Shown one piece after another: positions 12,002 to 22,125 of a DNA stretch of 64,000 nucleotides (positions within the stretch are counted from its first letter, which is position 1; each line of letters starts with the position of its first letter). Origin of the DNA: Rhizobium sp. 18065. GTDB taxonomy: Bacteria > Pseudomonadota > Alphaproteobacteria > Rhizobiales > Rhizobiaceae. The stretch is from contig NZ_CACSJP010000012.1 of the NCBI RefSeq assembly GCF_902706095.1, positions 62,001 to 126,000 on the forward strand, read 5' to 3'. The notes under the pieces are model-generated. The model made no database searches, was not told the DNA's origin, and saw only the letters and a list, made by a program, of their open reading frames with translations. The position numbers and the translations under genes are program-made.

Positions 12002-13048
12002 ATGGCCGAGATCAAGTCGCACGAGTTCGAAGGGTTTCTACAGAAGTCGGTCCGCCACTACCGCGTATTCGTCATCTACGGCCCCGACCGCGGACTTGTG
12101 AATGAGCGGGCAAGCCAGATTGCCAAGACAACCGGTGTCGATCTGCACGACGGATTTGCCCTTATACGGCTTGATGTCGGCGATCTGCAGTCCGATCCGG
12201 GACGCCTGCTAGATGAGGTCAACGCTTTCGGCCTCTTTGGAGGCGAGAAACTCATCTGGATACGCGGTGCAGCCAACGAAAAGTCATTGATTGACGGCCT
12301 GCAGTATCTGGGTGCCAATCCGCCTGAGGGAAGCTATGTGATCGTCGAAGCCGGTGATCTGAAGAAAGGATCAGGGCTGCGAAAAGTCGCGGAAGGCGAA
12401 CGGTCGATTGCTTGTGTCGCCTGTTATCAAGATGACGCAAGAGCGCTCAACGCCCTGGTCGACAATGAGCTTTCATCGGCAAACCTCAGGATTACGCCAG
12501 CGGCACGCGAACTCCTGCTCGAATCAATCGGCGGAGACCGCATTGCCTCGCGCAATGAAGTGCGCAAGCTCATCCTCTACTGTCTGAATGAGCCGGTCAT
12601 CGACGAGCACCACGTACTCGATATTGTCGGCGATGCCAGTGCCATATCGACCGATGAAGTAGTGGATGCCGTTCTGTACGGCGATCCTGACGCATTTTTG
12701 CATGCCATCCAGAAAGTTGTTGCCTCGAAAACGGCTGTCTTTCTCGTTCTTCAATCCTGTATGAAGCAATTTCAGCAACTTGAAGTCATGCGTCTCGAGA
12801 TGGAAGAGCGTCAACAACAGGTCGCCCAGGTCATGCAAACGCTCGGGCGCGGCATTCATTTCAAGCGCAAGCCGGTAATTGAGAAAACGTTACGGAACTG
12901 GAACAGTCAGGATCTTGGTCGCGAGGCCAGCCGCCTCAATGCGGCAATTTTCCAGAGTCGCCAGCGGGCAGCCCTGGAAGACAATCTCGCCATTCAGACC
13001 TTGCTGGCGACAGTGTTGCAATCGGCGCGCCGCAACCGCAAAGGCTAG
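12002..13048 (+). CDS. holA: DNA polymerase III delta subunit HolA
   Basis: The 348-residue protein matches the clamp-loader delta subunit, which opens the beta sliding clamp. The N-terminal AAA+ fold shows VIYGPDRGLVNERA in the place of the P-loop, and the central LLESIGGDRIASRNEVRKL block is characteristic of the family. A C-terminal helical collar follows. It starts nine bases after lptE ends. Its stop codon overlaps the convergent parB stop (13045-13048), leaving no room for a conventional terminator between them. Confidence 0.93.
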   Translation: MAEIKSHEFEGFLQKSVRHYRVFVIYGPDRGLVNERASQIAKTTGVDLHDGFALIRLDVGDLQSDPGRLLDEVNAFGLFGGEKLIWIRGAANEKSLIDGLQYLGANPPEGSYVIVEAGDLKKGSGLRKVAEGERSIACVACYQDDARALNALVDNELSSANLRITPAARELLLESIGGDRIASRNEVRKLILYCLNEPVIDEHHVLDIVGDASAISTDEVVDAVLYGDPDAFLHAIQKVVASKTAVFLVLQSCMKQFQQLEVMRLEMEERQQQVAQVMQTLGRGIHFKRKPVIEKTLRNWNSQDLGREASRLNAAIFQSRQRAALEDNLAIQTLLATVLQSARRNRKG

Positions 13049-13926
13049 CGGGCTTCCAGCAGACGGCAGATTTCTTCGAGCTGATCGAGTGTTTTGTAAT
13101 TGATCTTCAGCTGACCAGCGCCGCCTCGGTGATTGATCGCAACTGAGAGGCCGAGGCGATCCGTCAAGCTGCGCTCGAGCGCGATTGTATCGGAATCCTT
13201 GGCGTCGCGATGCTCGACCGGAGGAGGAGCATTCTGTGCCTTGATATGGTTTTGCGCCAATTTCTCGGCATCGCGCACCGACATACCCTTGGAGGTGATG
13301 ATCTTGGCAAGGACGACAGGATCGGGTGTCGAGACCAGCGCACGCGCGTGACCGGCAGAAAGGCTTCCCTCGGCCAGCATGTCACGAACCGGTTCCGGCA
13401 ATTTCAACAATCGCAGGCTGTTAGCCACATGGCTTCTGCTCTTGCCGATAATTTCGCCGAGATCGTTCTGGGTATACCCGTGCTCGGCGATCAGCTGGTC
13501 GTAACCGAGCGCCTCTTCTAGAGGATTAAGATCGGCGCGCTGGACGTTTTCAACGATTGCAAGTTCCAGCGCCGTACGGTCGTCGACGTCACGCACAATG
13601 ACTGGAATATCCACCAGACCGGCCAGTTGGGCCGCACGCCAGCGCCGCTCACCAGCAATGATCTCGTAGCGATCCTTGCTGGTGGTTCGCACGACAACCG
13701 GCTGCACGATGCCGTGCTGACGGATGGAGCCCGCCAGATCCTGGAGCTCCGATTCATCAAAATAGCGACGCGGGTTTTTCGGACTGCGCGATACGAACTC
13801 GATCGGCACAGTGCGATCTGGATTGATGCTGGGACGGGCATCACCTGCGGGCAGGGGCTGATCCATTTCACCGATAAGTGCCGCAAGACCGCGACCCAGG
13901 CGCCGTTTCGAAACGTCTTCACTCAT
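13045..13926 (-). CDS. parB: Chromosome-partitioning protein ParB
   Basis: This is a 293-residue ParB/Spo0J protein that binds parS, spreads on DNA as a CTP-dependent clamp and loads SMC. The CTP-binding box GERRWRAAQ is near residue 115. The helix-turn-helix (YTQNDLGEIIGKSRSHVANS) follows at about 150-170. A C-terminal dimerisation domain ends DQLEEICRLLEAR. It lies directly downstream of parA with 23 bases between. Five parS-like sites in this window are its likely targets. Confidence 0.97.
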   Translation of the reverse strand: MSEDVSKRRLGRGLAALIGEMDQPLPAGDARPSINPDRTVPIEFVSRSPKNPRRYFDESELQDLAGSIRQHGIVQPVVVRTTSKDRYEIIAGERRWRAAQLAGLVDIPVIVRDVDDRTALELAIVENVQRADLNPLEEALGYDQLIAEHGYTQNDLGEIIGKSRSHVANSLRLLKLPEPVRDMLAEGSLSAGHARALVSTPDPVVLAKIITSKGMSVRDAEKLAQNHIKAQNAPPPVEHRDAKDSDTIALERSLTDRLGLSVAINHRGGAGQLKINYKTLDQLEEICRLLEAR

Positions 13927-13949
13927 ATACTCAGACCCTTATAGGACGG

Positions 13950-14744
13950 TTAGGCCGCCTTACGTTGACGTTCGCGCTGGATCACCTCGGATGCCAGTTG
14001 CAGATAGGCTTGGCTACCGGCGCATTTCAGATCATACAGGATGGCCGGCTTGCCGTAGGACGGCGCCTCGGATACCCGGACATTGCGCGGAATGAGGGTC
14101 GTGTAGACCTTCTCACCGAGATGCTCCCGCACATCGTTGACAACCTGTTGCGCAAGATTATTGCGCGAGTCAAACATCGTCAGCACAATGCCCTGAATAT
14201 CGAGAGTGGGATTCACTGTCTGACGCACCTGGTTGATGGTCTCGAGCAACTGGCTCAAGCCTTCCAATGCAAAAAACTCGCATTGCAGAGGCACCAGGAC
14301 CGAATGTGCAGCGGCCATCGCGTTCATGGTGAGAAGATTGAACGAGGGCGGGCAGTCGAGCAGAATGTAGCTGTAAGCCCGCGCATCCTCGCTGTTCAGC
14401 GCCTTCTTCAGGCGAAAGACGCGGTCGGCCTGTTGGGAGATTTCCATCTCGAAACCCAACAGGTCCATGGTCGACGGAACGATCGACAAATTCGGAACAG
14501 CGGTCTCAAGTGCCGCCTGCGACACTGTCTCGGTGCCGATCAGCACGTCATACGAGGATAGTTTGCGGTTACGCCTGTCTATCCCGAGGCCGGTACTGGC
14601 ATTGCCCTGCGGATCAAGATCGACGATCAGCACACGTTCGCCGATTGCAGCGAGCGCGGTTGCCAGATTGATGGCTGTCGTCGTCTTGCCAACGCCACCC
14701 TTTTGGTTCGCGATAGTAATGATACGGTTCTTCTCGAAACCCAT
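13950..14744 (-). CDS. parA: Chromosome-partitioning ATPase ParA (Soj)
   Basis: The 264-residue Walker ATPase carries the deviant P-loop KGGVGKTTTAINLA at about residues 15-28 and the Walker B-like ILLDCPPS. ParA dimers coat the nucleoid and pull ParB-parS complexes towards the poles. The size and lack of an N-terminal DNA-binding extension mark it as the chromosomal type rather than a plasmid RepA/ParA. The order rsmG-parA-parB is the classical origin-proximal arrangement. Confidence 0.97.
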   Translation of the reverse strand: MGFEKNRIITIANQKGGVGKTTTAINLATALAAIGERVLIVDLDPQGNASTGLGIDRRNRKLSSYDVLIGTETVSQAALETAVPNLSIVPSTMDLLGFEMEISQQADRVFRLKKALNSEDARAYSYILLDCPPSFNLLTMNAMAAAHSVLVPLQCEFFALEGLSQLLETINQVRQTVNPTLDIQGIVLTMFDSRNNLAQQVVNDVREHLGEKVYTTLIPRNVRVSEAPSYGKPAILYDLKCAGSQAYLQLASEVIQRERQRKAA

Positions 14745-14760
14745 GCAGCCACCCGAAGTG

Positions 14761-15396
14761 TTAGCCCCTGCGCTTCAGTGAGGCGATTTCCAGAATGACG
14801 GAGTCCGCCTCGACAGCGCTCTGATGTGTTACCAGATCAAATGCCCACCGACCACGCGCTTTATCGATCTCGTCCAGGTAATCCCGCCCTTTATGGAAAA
14901 CCATCCGCAATTCGGGGTTTCTTTGCGCCCACGGCTCGGCATAGGCCAGGAGAAGATCAAGCTCTGCCAGCGCCCGGGCCGAAATTACATCGGCTTCGGG
15001 CAACTTTGCTCCAGCCTCTTCGATCCGGAGCGGATGGACGGAGCCGCGCCCGCCAGTCTCCAGCAGCGCCATGCGCAGGAAGCTTGCCTTTTTGTGATTG
15101 CTCTCAACGAGATCGACCCAGCCCTGACCGTGCTCCGCAAGCACGATCGCGGTGACGATGCCGGGAAAGCCACCGCCGCTCCCCAAATCAATCCAGTGCT
15201 TTGCCTCCGGCACTATGTTTCGAAGCTGTAACGAATCGGCAATATGTCTTGTCCAAAGCGCATCGATGGTGGATGGCGCCACGAGGTTTATCTTGGCCGA
15301 CCATTTCATGAATAGTTCGGCAAAGCGCTGGAGTCGCCCTTGCGTTTCACGTGAAACACCGAGCATCAATTGATTCCTCATAAAGTCACTTTTCAT
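14761..15396 (-). CDS. rsmG: 16S rRNA m7G527 methyltransferase RsmG (GidB)
   Basis: The 211-residue Rossmann methyltransferase has the SAM-binding motif [14 protein letters not shown]. The family methylates G527 of 16S rRNA, and its loss gives low-level streptomycin resistance. The ATG at 15396 overlaps the mnmG stop by one base (TGATG). A second start at codon 11 (15366) follows GAGGAA with good spacing and may be the true one. A parS site is embedded in the coding sequence at the codons for VSRET. Confidence 0.95.
   Translation of the reverse strand: MKSDFMRNQLMLGVSRETQGRLQRFAELFMKWSAKINLVAPSTIDALWTRHIADSLQLRNIVPEAKHWIDLGSGGGFPGIVTAIVLAEHGQGWVDLVESNHKKASFLRMALLETGGRGSVHPLRIEEAGAKLPEADVISARALAELDLLLAYAEPWAQRNPELRMVFHKGRDYLDEIDKARGRWAFDLVTHQSAVEADSVILEIASLKRRG
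15343..15358. other. parS: parS site 1 (ParB-binding palindrome) inside rsmG
   Basis: The 16-mer CGTTTCACGTGAAACA contains a perfect 14-base palindrome around CACGTG. It differs from the widely conserved parS consensus TGTTTCACGTGAAACA only at the first base. It lies about 6.4 kb from oriC and 0.6 kb from the end of parA. Confidence 0.92.
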
Positions 15397-17267
15397 CAGC
15401 TCGCCTGTTTAACATCGTTCGCGCGCCGAAGATGGGCAATCAAAAGGGCCATTGCCGCCGGCGTCATACCTTCGATGCGAGAGGCCTGTGCGATATTCAG
15501 AGGCCGAAGACGGACAAGCTTTTGTTTTAACTCATTGGAAAGACCCGGCAAATTCTGGTAGGCGAAATCTGATGGAATTGTCCGGTCTTCCTCCGATCGT
15601 ATCGAGGCAACGTCATTCGCCTGGCGGGCAATATAGGTGCTGTAGAGAGCATCAATCGCGACCAACTTCGCCATCTTCATATCGATGTCGAGCAGAGACG
15701 GCCAAACACGGCAGATATCGTCCCACTGTATTTCCGGGTAGGACAGAATTTCCCTCGCGTTACGGCGGCGACCATCATGATTGATATGCAATCCGGCGCC
15801 CGCCATTTCTGTGGGCGACGCCGTCAACTCCAATAGTTTCTGATTGAGATCAGTCCGTGCCAACTCATAGTTGGCGAATTTGTTCGCACGCTCAAATCCG
15901 ATGCAGCCCAGTTGCACGCCAATCGGCGTCAGGCGCATGTCCGCATTGTCTGCACGAAGACTCAAGCGATATTCAGCGCGAGACGTAAACATCCGATAAG
16001 GTTCAGCCACGCCGCGTGATGTCAGATCATCGATCATCACACCGATATAGGAATTGGTGCGGCTGAAGCTTTGGCCCGCCGAGCCTGCTGCATGGAGAGC
16101 AGCATTGATACCGGCGACTAGCCCCTGCGCGCCAGCTTCTTCGTATCCGGTCGTCCCGTTGATCTGTCCAGCCAGAAAAAGTCCCTTGGCCTTCTTGACG
16201 CTGAGGGTCAAATCCAGTTGTTGCGGATCAACAAAATCATACTCGATCGCATAACCAGGCTGTAAAATAGCCACTTCTTCCAACCCGGGGATCGAGCGAA
16301 TGAATGCCTCTTGTACGTCTTCAGGCAAAGAGGTCGAGATTCCGTTGGGATAAATGGTGTGGTCATCTAGGCCTTCCGGTTCGAGAAAGATCTGATGCCC
16401 GTCGCGGTCCCCAAAGCGATTGATCTTGTCTTCAATTGACGGGCAATAACGCGGACCGACACCCGCGATCTGACCGGAATACATCGCCGACCGATGAATA
16501 TTTTCGCGAATGATTCTATGCGTGTCGGCCACAGTTCGCGTAATACCGCAACTGATCTGAGGCGTGGTGATCCGATCCGTCAGCAGTGAAAATGGGGTCG
16601 GATCACTGTCCGCTTCCTGCATCTCCAGATCCGACCAATTGATCGTCCGCCCATCCAATCGCGCTGGTGTGCCAGTTTTCAACCGTCCCAATGTCAGGCC
16701 AAGCGCTTCTAGATCCTCGCTCAATCCGAGAGCTGGGGCTTCCCCCACGCGGCCGGCGGGGATCTTGCGGTCGCCAATATGAATCAGACCGCGAAGAAAT
16801 GTGCCGCTTGTCAGCACAACCGCGCGCGCATGCAACTGCCGTCCATCCTCCAGCACAACACCATTTATTACGGTATCGTTACGAATAAACCGATGTACAC
16901 CACCTTCGACAATCGTAAGGTTGGGAATTTCCGCCAACATCGTCTGGACGGCCTGCCGGTACAACTTACGGTCAGCCTGCGTACGGGGTCCCCATACGGC
17001 GGGGCCTTTCTTGCGATTGAGCATGCGAAACTGGATGCCGCCCATATCGGCGGCGCGGCCCATGATACCATCAAGCGCATCGATTTCCCGCACAAGGTGG
17101 CCTTTGCCGAGGCCGCCAATAGCCGGGTTGCACGACATAGCGCCGATGGTATCCCGGCGATGAGTTACAAGCGCCGTACTGGCACCCATTCGTGCGGCAG
17201 CGGCGGCGGCTTCGGTGCCTGCATGGCCGCCACCGACGACAATGACGTCAAACTTCAATTTTTCCAT
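15396..17267 (-). CDS. mnmG: tRNA uridine-34 carboxymethylaminomethyl enzyme MnmG (GidA)
   Basis: The 623-residue FAD protein starts with the dinucleotide fold [15 protein letters not shown] (residues 10-25) and has the conserved [25 protein letters not shown] region (described in parts: SCNPAIGG, then GKGHLVRE). With MnmE it installs the cmnm5 group on wobble U34 of several tRNAs. The C-terminal helical tRNA-binding domain is complete. It sits between mnmE and rsmG on the same strand. Confidence 0.97.
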   Translation of the reverse strand: MEKLKFDVIVVGGGHAGTEAAAAAARMGASTALVTHRRDTIGAMSCNPAIGGLGKGHLVREIDALDGIMGRAADMGGIQFRMLNRKKGPAVWGPRTQADRKLYRQAVQTMLAEIPNLTIVEGGVHRFIRNDTVINGVVLEDGRQLHARAVVLTSGTFLRGLIHIGDRKIPAGRVGEAPALGLSEDLEALGLTLGRLKTGTPARLDGRTINWSDLEMQEADSDPTPFSLLTDRITTPQISCGITRTVADTHRIIRENIHRSAMYSGQIAGVGPRYCPSIEDKINRFGDRDGHQIFLEPEGLDDHTIYPNGISTSLPEDVQEAFIRSIPGLEEVAILQPGYAIEYDFVDPQQLDLTLSVKKAKGLFLAGQINGTTGYEEAGAQGLVAGINAALHAAGSAGQSFSRTNSYIGVMIDDLTSRGVAEPYRMFTSRAEYRLSLRADNADMRLTPIGVQLGCIGFERANKFANYELARTDLNQKLLELTASPTEMAGAGLHINHDGRRRNAREILSYPEIQWDDICRVWPSLLDIDMKMAKLVAIDALYSTYIARQANDVASIRSEEDRTIPSDFAYQNLPGLSNELKQKLVRLRPLNIAQASRIEGMTPAAMALLIAHLRRANDVKQAS

Positions 17268-17293
17268 GGCTTTAGTCCGAATAAAGGGTCGGC

Positions 17294-17309
17294 TGTTTCA
17301 CGTGAATCA
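17294..17309. other. parS: parS site 2 between mnmE and mnmG
   Basis: TGTTTCACGTGAATCA matches the parS consensus at 15 of 16 positions. It lies in the short gap between mnmG and mnmE and touches the last bases of mnmE. Confidence 0.88.
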
Positions 17310-18632
17310 CTTGCCGACGCAAAACTCCGAGAAGATCTTGCCAAGAAGCGTTTCGGTATCGATTCGACCCGTGACGCGCGCCAGATCATCGGAGGCCAAC
17401 CGAAGCGACTCGGCCCTGATCTCCAGTGGATGAAAAGTCAGGTTCAGGGCATCCGTCAGATGCACTTTAGCACTCGACAGCAGTTGTGCATGCCGCAATC
17501 GGCTGGGAATTGCAAGACTATTCACTTGAACACGGCTTTGCAGTTCGGCCAGCAGCCGAGATCGAAGTTCAACCAGGCCTGAACCGGTCTCGGTGGAGAG
17601 CGCCAGATCTACAGTTCGGACCGCACCCGAATCGACCTGTATCAGATCACTTTTCGTACCGATTTTCAGCACATGGGGATTCAATATCGCGGCAACGTCT
17701 TCATGTGCGCTTAGGTCGACAAGATAAAGCACCAGATCGGCTTCTTCAATCGACAACAGCGCCCGACGGATACCCTCCCGCTCCACTGGTTCATTGGTCT
17801 CCCGCAATCCAGCAGTGTCGTATAGGTGCACCTTATACCCGGAGAGATCCAGTTCGCAGTGCAGGATATCGCGTGTTGTTCCGGCGAAATGAGTAACGAT
17901 TGCAACATCCCTGCTCACCAAAGCGTTCAGAAGGCTCGATTTTCCCGCATTTGGCCTTCCTGCGATGACCACCTTGAACCCGTCGCGGATGATCTCGCCG
18001 GACTTCAATTGTCCCAGCACCTGATCGAGTTCGCCGATCAACGTTTCGACCTCACTCCACACCTGATCCGAGACCGCACCTGGAATGTCGCCTTCATCAC
18101 TAAAATCGAGTTCGGCCTCAATCATTGCCCGACAAAAGATCAGCCGTTCGCGCCAACCTTCATAGATCGAAGACAAGTGGCCGTTGCTTTGTTCTGTTGC
18201 CAATCGCCGCTGCATCTCGGTCTCCGCCGCCAGCAAGTCAGCCAAACCCTCGATCTCGACAAGATCCATCTTGCCATTCTCAAACGCCCGCCGAGAAAAC
18301 TCGCCGGCCTCTGCCAAACGGCAACCGGAGAATCCGGCTAATGAGTTCATAGTCGCTGCGACAAGTGCTGGCCCACCATGCAGATGCAATTCCACACAGT
18401 CTTCGCCGGTAAAGGAATTGGGGCTTGGGAACACAATGACCAAACCCTTATCGAGCATGGACCCGTCTGTGTCACGGATAGTCCGCAGAGCGGCTGTCCT
18501 TGCCACCGGCAAGGCACCAACCATGCTGGCCGCCACGGGGCAGGCAAGCGGTCCGCTCAACCGCACCACAGCCACACCGGCGGGAAGGCCGCCGGACGCC
18601 AAGGCAAATATCGTATCACGGGGTGCAGTCAT
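17307..18632 (-). CDS. mnmE: tRNA modification GTPase MnmE (TrmE)
   Basis: The product has an N-terminal tetrahydrofolate-binding domain (TIFALASGGLPAGVAVVRLSG, given as family pattern in two halves: TIFALASGG and GVAVVRLSG), a helical domain and an inserted G domain. The G1 motif is AGRPNAGKSSLL and G3 is DTAGLRET. The final residues FCVGK keep the conserved C-terminal cysteine. It works with MnmG on tRNA wobble uridines. The ATG at 18632 is chosen to match rhizobial homologues; an in-frame ATG at 18641 is possible. Confidence 0.96.
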   Translation of the reverse strand: MTAPRDTIFALASGGLPAGVAVVRLSGPLACPVAASMVGALPVARTAALRTIRDTDGSMLDKGLVIVFPSPNSFTGEDCVELHLHGGPALVAATMNSLAGFSGCRLAEAGEFSRRAFENGKMDLVEIEGLADLLAAETEMQRRLATEQSNGHLSSIYEGWRERLIFCRAMIEAELDFSDEGDIPGAVSDQVWSEVETLIGELDQVLGQLKSGEIIRDGFKVVIAGRPNAGKSSLLNALVSRDVAIVTHFAGTTRDILHCELDLSGYKVHLYDTAGLRETNEPVEREGIRRALLSIEEADLVLYLVDLSAHEDVAAILNPHVLKIGTKSDLIQVDSGAVRTVDLALSTETGSGLVELRSRLLAELQSRVQVNSLAIPSRLRHAQLLSSAKVHLTDALNLTFHPLEIRAESLRLASDDLARVTGRIDTETLLGKIFSEFCVGK

Positions 18633-18658
18633 GCAGATCATCTGCCTGGGGCGGAACG

Positions 18659-18680
18659 AAAAACCGGCCCGAAGGCCGGT
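18659..18680 (-). terminator. Intrinsic terminator downstream of rho
   Basis: Read on the minus strand, ACCGGCC and GGCCGGT pair around a tetraloop and are followed by TTTTT. It lies just after the rho stop codon and before mnmE, so mnmE may have its own promoter or depend on read-through. Confidence 0.8.
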
Positions 18681-18686
18681 CTCTGG

Positions 18687-19952
18687 TCAGGTGTTCATCG
18701 AGTCGAAGAAGTCGCCATTGTTCTTCGTCTGCTTGAGCTTGTCGATGAGGAACTCGATTGCGTCCGTCGTGCCCATGGGCGCCAGGATACGACGCAGCAC
18801 AAAGATCTTCTGGAGGTCCTGGCGCGGTACCAGCAGGTCTTCCTTACGGGTACCGGACTTGAGGATGTCCATCGACGGGAAGATACGCTTGTCAGCCACC
18901 TTGCGATCGAGCACGATTTCCGAGTTACCCGTACCCTTGAATTCTTCGAAGATGACTTCGTCCATGCGGCTGCCGGTATCGATCAGGGCCGTCGCGATAA
19001 TCGTCAGCGAACCGCCTTCCTCGATGTTACGCGCAGCACCAAAGAACCGCTTCGGACGCTGAAGGGCATTGGCGTCCACACCACCGGTAAGGACCTTGCC
19101 GGAAGACGGCACAACAGTGTTGTAGGCGCGGCCGAGACGAGTGATCGAATCCAGCAGGATGACCACGTCGCGGCCGTGCTCGACAAGACGCTTGGCCTTC
19201 TCGATGACCATTTCGGCCACCTGAACGTGACGCACAGCCGGCTCGTCAAAGGTCGAAGACACAACTTCGCCCTTCACGGAACGCTGCATGTCGGTGACTT
19301 CTTCCGGACGTTCGTCGATCAGAAGAACGATCAGATAACATTCCGGATGGTTTGCCGTGATCGAATGGGCAATGTTCTGCAGCAGAACCGTCTTACCGGT
19401 GCGTGGCGGAGCGACGATCAGGCCGCGTTGGCCCTTGCCGAGTGGCGCGACGAGATCGATGACCCGGGCCGACAGATCCTTCGTCGTTGGAATTTCGAGT
19501 TCCATCTTGAAGCGCTCGTTCGGATAGAGCGGCGTCAGATTGTCGAAATGTACCTTGTGGCGGATCTTTTCCGGATCTTCGAAATTGATCGTGTTGACCT
19601 TGAGCAGCGCGAAATAACGCTCGCCTTCCTTGGGTCCACGGATCGGTCCCTCGACGGTATCACCTGTCTTCAGGGAAAACCGGCGGATCTGCGACGGCGA
19701 AATGTAGATGTCGTCCGGGCCTGGCAGATAGTTGGCATTGGCAGAACGCAGGAAGCCGAAGCCGTCCTGCAGGACTTCAACGACACCTTCGCCGATAATC
19801 TCGACGTCCTGGCTCGCCAGCATCTTCAGGATCGCAAACATCAGTTCCTGCTTGCGCATGGTGCTTGCGTTTTCGACTTCGAGCGATTCGGCGAAAGTCA
19901 GCAGATCGGTTGGCGATTTGCTTTTAAGTTCTTGTAGCTTCATTTCAGCCAT
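18687..19952 (-). CDS. rho: Transcription termination factor Rho
   Basis: The 421-residue hexameric RNA helicase has an N-terminal Rho-N domain ([14 protein letters not shown]), an RNA-binding OB domain ([23 protein letters not shown], noted as GFGFLR and GPDDIYIS), and a RecA-type ATPase core. The P-loop reads [12 protein letters not shown] and the Walker B region [10 protein letters not shown]. The length matches the family and no insertion is seen. About 195 bases separate its start from the end of hemJ. Confidence 0.98.
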   Translation of the reverse strand: MAEMKLQELKSKSPTDLLTFAESLEVENASTMRKQELMFAILKMLASQDVEIIGEGVVEVLQDGFGFLRSANANYLPGPDDIYISPSQIRRFSLKTGDTVEGPIRGPKEGERYFALLKVNTINFEDPEKIRHKVHFDNLTPLYPNERFKMELEIPTTKDLSARVIDLVAPLGKGQRGLIVAPPRTGKTVLLQNIAHSITANHPECYLIVLLIDERPEEVTDMQRSVKGEVVSSTFDEPAVRHVQVAEMVIEKAKRLVEHGRDVVILLDSITRLGRAYNTVVPSSGKVLTGGVDANALQRPKRFFGAARNIEEGGSLTIIATALIDTGSRMDEVIFEEFKGTGNSEIVLDRKVADKRIFPSMDILKSGTRKEDLLVPRQDLQKIFVLRRILAPMGTTDAIEFLIDKLKQTKNNGDFFDSMNT

Positions 19953-20148
19953 GAAGAGGGACCACGTCAGGTTCTTATTTTATGGGGAACGGCGAGCTGA
20001 TGGAATTCGGTGCGATCGCGAAGTGCCGCAAATGACTGAATGTTACGCAAGCCTAAAAGATGAGATGTCGCGAAAATAGCGAGTCAGCGATTTCACCGCA
20101 AGCGAAAACCCGGCACTTGTCAAAATAAAGCGCGAAACAGCGTTTCGA

Positions 20149-20688
20149 TCAGAATGGTTTGACAACCACAAAAACCACGATGGCGATCATCAGCGCAGTC
20201 GGCACTTCGTTCATCAGACGCCAATGGCGTGCATTTCCAACATATTTTCCACGGCTAAAGGAGCGAACGGCTTTCGAGAAATACCCATGGACACCGGAAA
20301 GAGCCACGACAGACGCAAGCTTTGCATGCAGCCAGCCGCCCTGAAATCCATAGACCGACCAGGCGAGATAGAGCCCAAGCACCCAGCTTACGATCATCGC
20401 CGGGTTCATGATCACCCCCATCAGCCGGCTTTCCATCACGGCAAATGTCCGCGCCTGATCCGAATCCGGCTCACAGTCGCCGTGATAAATGAAAAGCCGC
20501 GGCAGATAGAGCAAGCCCGCCATCCATGAGATTACCGCGATCACATGCAAGGCCTTGATCCAGAGATAGGCTTCGTCTGCCCCGAATATCACAATCGAAA
20601 GACCGACCACCACGAAGAAGGCGATCGCCCCGGCAGCCCTGCCGGCAGCCCTGCGGCCCGGATTGCGGTCGGTCTGCTTTTCCATCAT
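20149..20688 (-). CDS. hemJ: Protoporphyrinogen IX oxidase HemJ
   Basis: This membrane protein of about 179 residues has four hydrophobic helices. The first contains IVIFGADEAYLWIKALHVIAVISW (conserved His in KALHVIAVISWMAG), and a later helix has LMNEVPTALMIAIVV. It carries out the penultimate oxidation in heme synthesis in bacteria lacking HemG/HemY. The start is the ATG at 20688, two bases before the hemE stop. Adjacency to hemE supports a heme operon. Confidence 0.92.
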   Translation of the reverse strand: MMEKQTDRNPGRRAAGRAAGAIAFFVVVGLSIVIFGADEAYLWIKALHVIAVISWMAGLLYLPRLFIYHGDCEPDSDQARTFAVMESRLMGVIMNPAMIVSWVLGLYLAWSVYGFQGGWLHAKLASVVALSGVHGYFSKAVRSFSRGKYVGNARHWRLMNEVPTALMIAIVVFVVVKPF

Positions 20689-20689
20689 C

Positions 20690-21727
20690 TCACCCGTTCC
20701 GACGAACCTGGTTGACAAGGTCGGTCACATGATCGGGATTTGCCTGCGGCGTGATCCCGTGACCGAGATTGAAGATCAGCGGTCCATTGCCCAACGCCTG
20801 GAGGATTGCATCGATACCCTCGGTCAATGCGGCACCACCAGCGACGACCCGCATCGGATCGAGATTGCCCTGAACCGGGCCTTCCTTCTGCAAATCCACA
20901 GCAAAGCTCAAGGGCACCGACCAGTCCAGACCAATCGCATCGGCGCCCGTCTTTTGCCGATACGTCGTCAGCAGCACGCCGGCACCCTTGGCAAAGGCAA
21001 TAATTTTGGCGTTGGGACGGCGCGCCTTCACCGAGCGAATGATGCGGGCAACCGGCGCAACGCAGAATTTTTCGAACTCTGTTTCACCGAGGACGCCTGC
21101 CCAGGAATCGAAAATCTGCACCGCATCGGCTCCAGCATCGATCTGGGCCACCAGATAATCGGCCGACACATCCGCCAGGAAATCCAGAAGCCGGAGGAAA
21201 GCCTCCGGATACCGGTAGGCGAACAGGCGAGCTGGCGCCTGGTCGGGGGTTCCGTGCCCGGCGATCATGTAGGTCGCGACCGTCCACGGTGCTCCACAGA
21301 AGCCCAACAGGGTAGTTTCCGCGGGCAATTCCTGACGCAGCCGTGTGACAGTTGCCATAACCGGCTTCAGGTGATCGAGAATACCGTCTTCTCGCAAACC
21401 ATCGATGCCGTCGACATCAATGGGATCCATCTGTGGCCCATGCCCTTCGGTGAAGCGGACATTGCGCTTCAAGGCATCGGGAATGACGAGAATGTCCGAG
21501 AACAGGATCGCCGCATCGAATGCGTACCGGCGAATCGGCTGAAGGGTCACTTCGGTTGCCAGCTCTGGCGAATAACAGAGATCGAGGAAACTACCTGCTT
21601 GCTGGCGCGTTTGGCGATATTCGGGAAGATATCGTCCAGCTTGTCTCATAAGCCAGATCGGCGGAGGCGAGACCGTTTTTCCATTCAACACATCCAGGAC
21701 TTTACGGTTCGGAACACTCAAGGCCAA
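20690..21727 (-). CDS. hemE: Uroporphyrinogen decarboxylase HemE
   Basis: The enzyme removes four acetate carboxyls from uroporphyrinogen III to form coproporphyrinogen III. The active-site signature [17 protein letters not shown] (residues 22-38) and the later [13 protein letters not shown] are diagnostic. No in-frame ATG exists near the 5' end. Translation must begin at TTG, either 21727 or 21721; the latter has better spacing from AAAGGG. The 5' end borders the oriC segment, as in Caulobacter and Sinorhizobium. Confidence 0.96.
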   Translation of the reverse strand: MALSVPNRKVLDVLNGKTVSPPPIWLMRQAGRYLPEYRQTRQQAGSFLDLCYSPELATEVTLQPIRRYAFDAAILFSDILVIPDALKRNVRFTEGHGPQMDPIDVDGIDGLREDGILDHLKPVMATVTRLRQELPAETTLLGFCGAPWTVATYMIAGHGTPDQAPARLFAYRYPEAFLRLLDFLADVSADYLVAQIDAGADAVQIFDSWAGVLGETEFEKFCVAPVARIIRSVKARRPNAKIIAFAKGAGVLLTTYRQKTGADAIGLDWSVPLSFAVDLQKEGPVQGNLDPMRVVAGGAALTEGIDAILQALGNGPLIFNLGHGITPQANPDHVTDLVNQVRRNG

Positions 21728-22125
21728 GGCCCTTTCAAAAAAGAAAAGATATAGAGAGTCTTCTTCTATTTCTAAGAGTCTGTGGGGATCAAGGATTAAT
21801 GGCGCTCCACTGGTTGTGCCGCATCCATGCTGCCTCGCCGCTATGTCGAAACATCTTCATCGGAAGAAAGGCGGCTTCTGGGGATAACACGAAATTAACC
21901 CGATAATTCAGAAGGATATGGCTTGATAGGAGAAGCGGACTTCTGTGGATAGATTTGAGCCAAGCCGTGGTGACTGCGACTTCTTAACACAATCCACAGC
22001 CCTCGATTTCGAAATGCCGCCGTGCCGCTGTCTGTGGATAAATCGGCACTTTTCCCCTTGCCTTGCCTCGCTCCGGCCAGCTAGCTGTGTTTATCCCGGA
22101 TTATCAACAGGCGACGGAGAACAAC
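21728..22125. other. oriC: Chromosomal replication origin oriC
   Basis: This 398-base segment between divergent hemE and ppsR holds no gene. Its left side (about 21735-21780) is AT-rich, like an unwinding element, and contains two GANTC (CcrM) sites at 21756-21760 and 21776-21780. DnaA boxes cluster on the right: TGGGGATAA 21879-21887, TGTGGATAG 21944-21952, CAATCCACA 21990-21998, the perfect TGTGGATAA 22033-22041, and TTATCAACA 22101-22109. The hemE-linked position matches the mapped origins of Caulobacter and Sinorhizobium meliloti. Gene orientation switches here, and parA, parB and parS sites lie close by. Confidence 0.85.
22033..22041 (-). promoter_or_regulatory. Consensus DnaA box
   Basis: TGTGGATAA is an exact DnaA 9-mer (TTATCCACA on the other strand). 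It is the only perfect match in the window and the strongest of the boxes in the hemE-ppsR gap. Confidence 0.85.

Noticed and set aside
21781-21789. TGTGGGGAT as a DnaA box
   Set aside because: Three mismatches from the consensus; left out of the box count.
22063-22125. Upstream ATG for ppsR adding 21 residues
   Set aside because: It would extend through DnaA boxes, and the added residues lack family similarity; GTG at 22126 has the ribosome-binding site.
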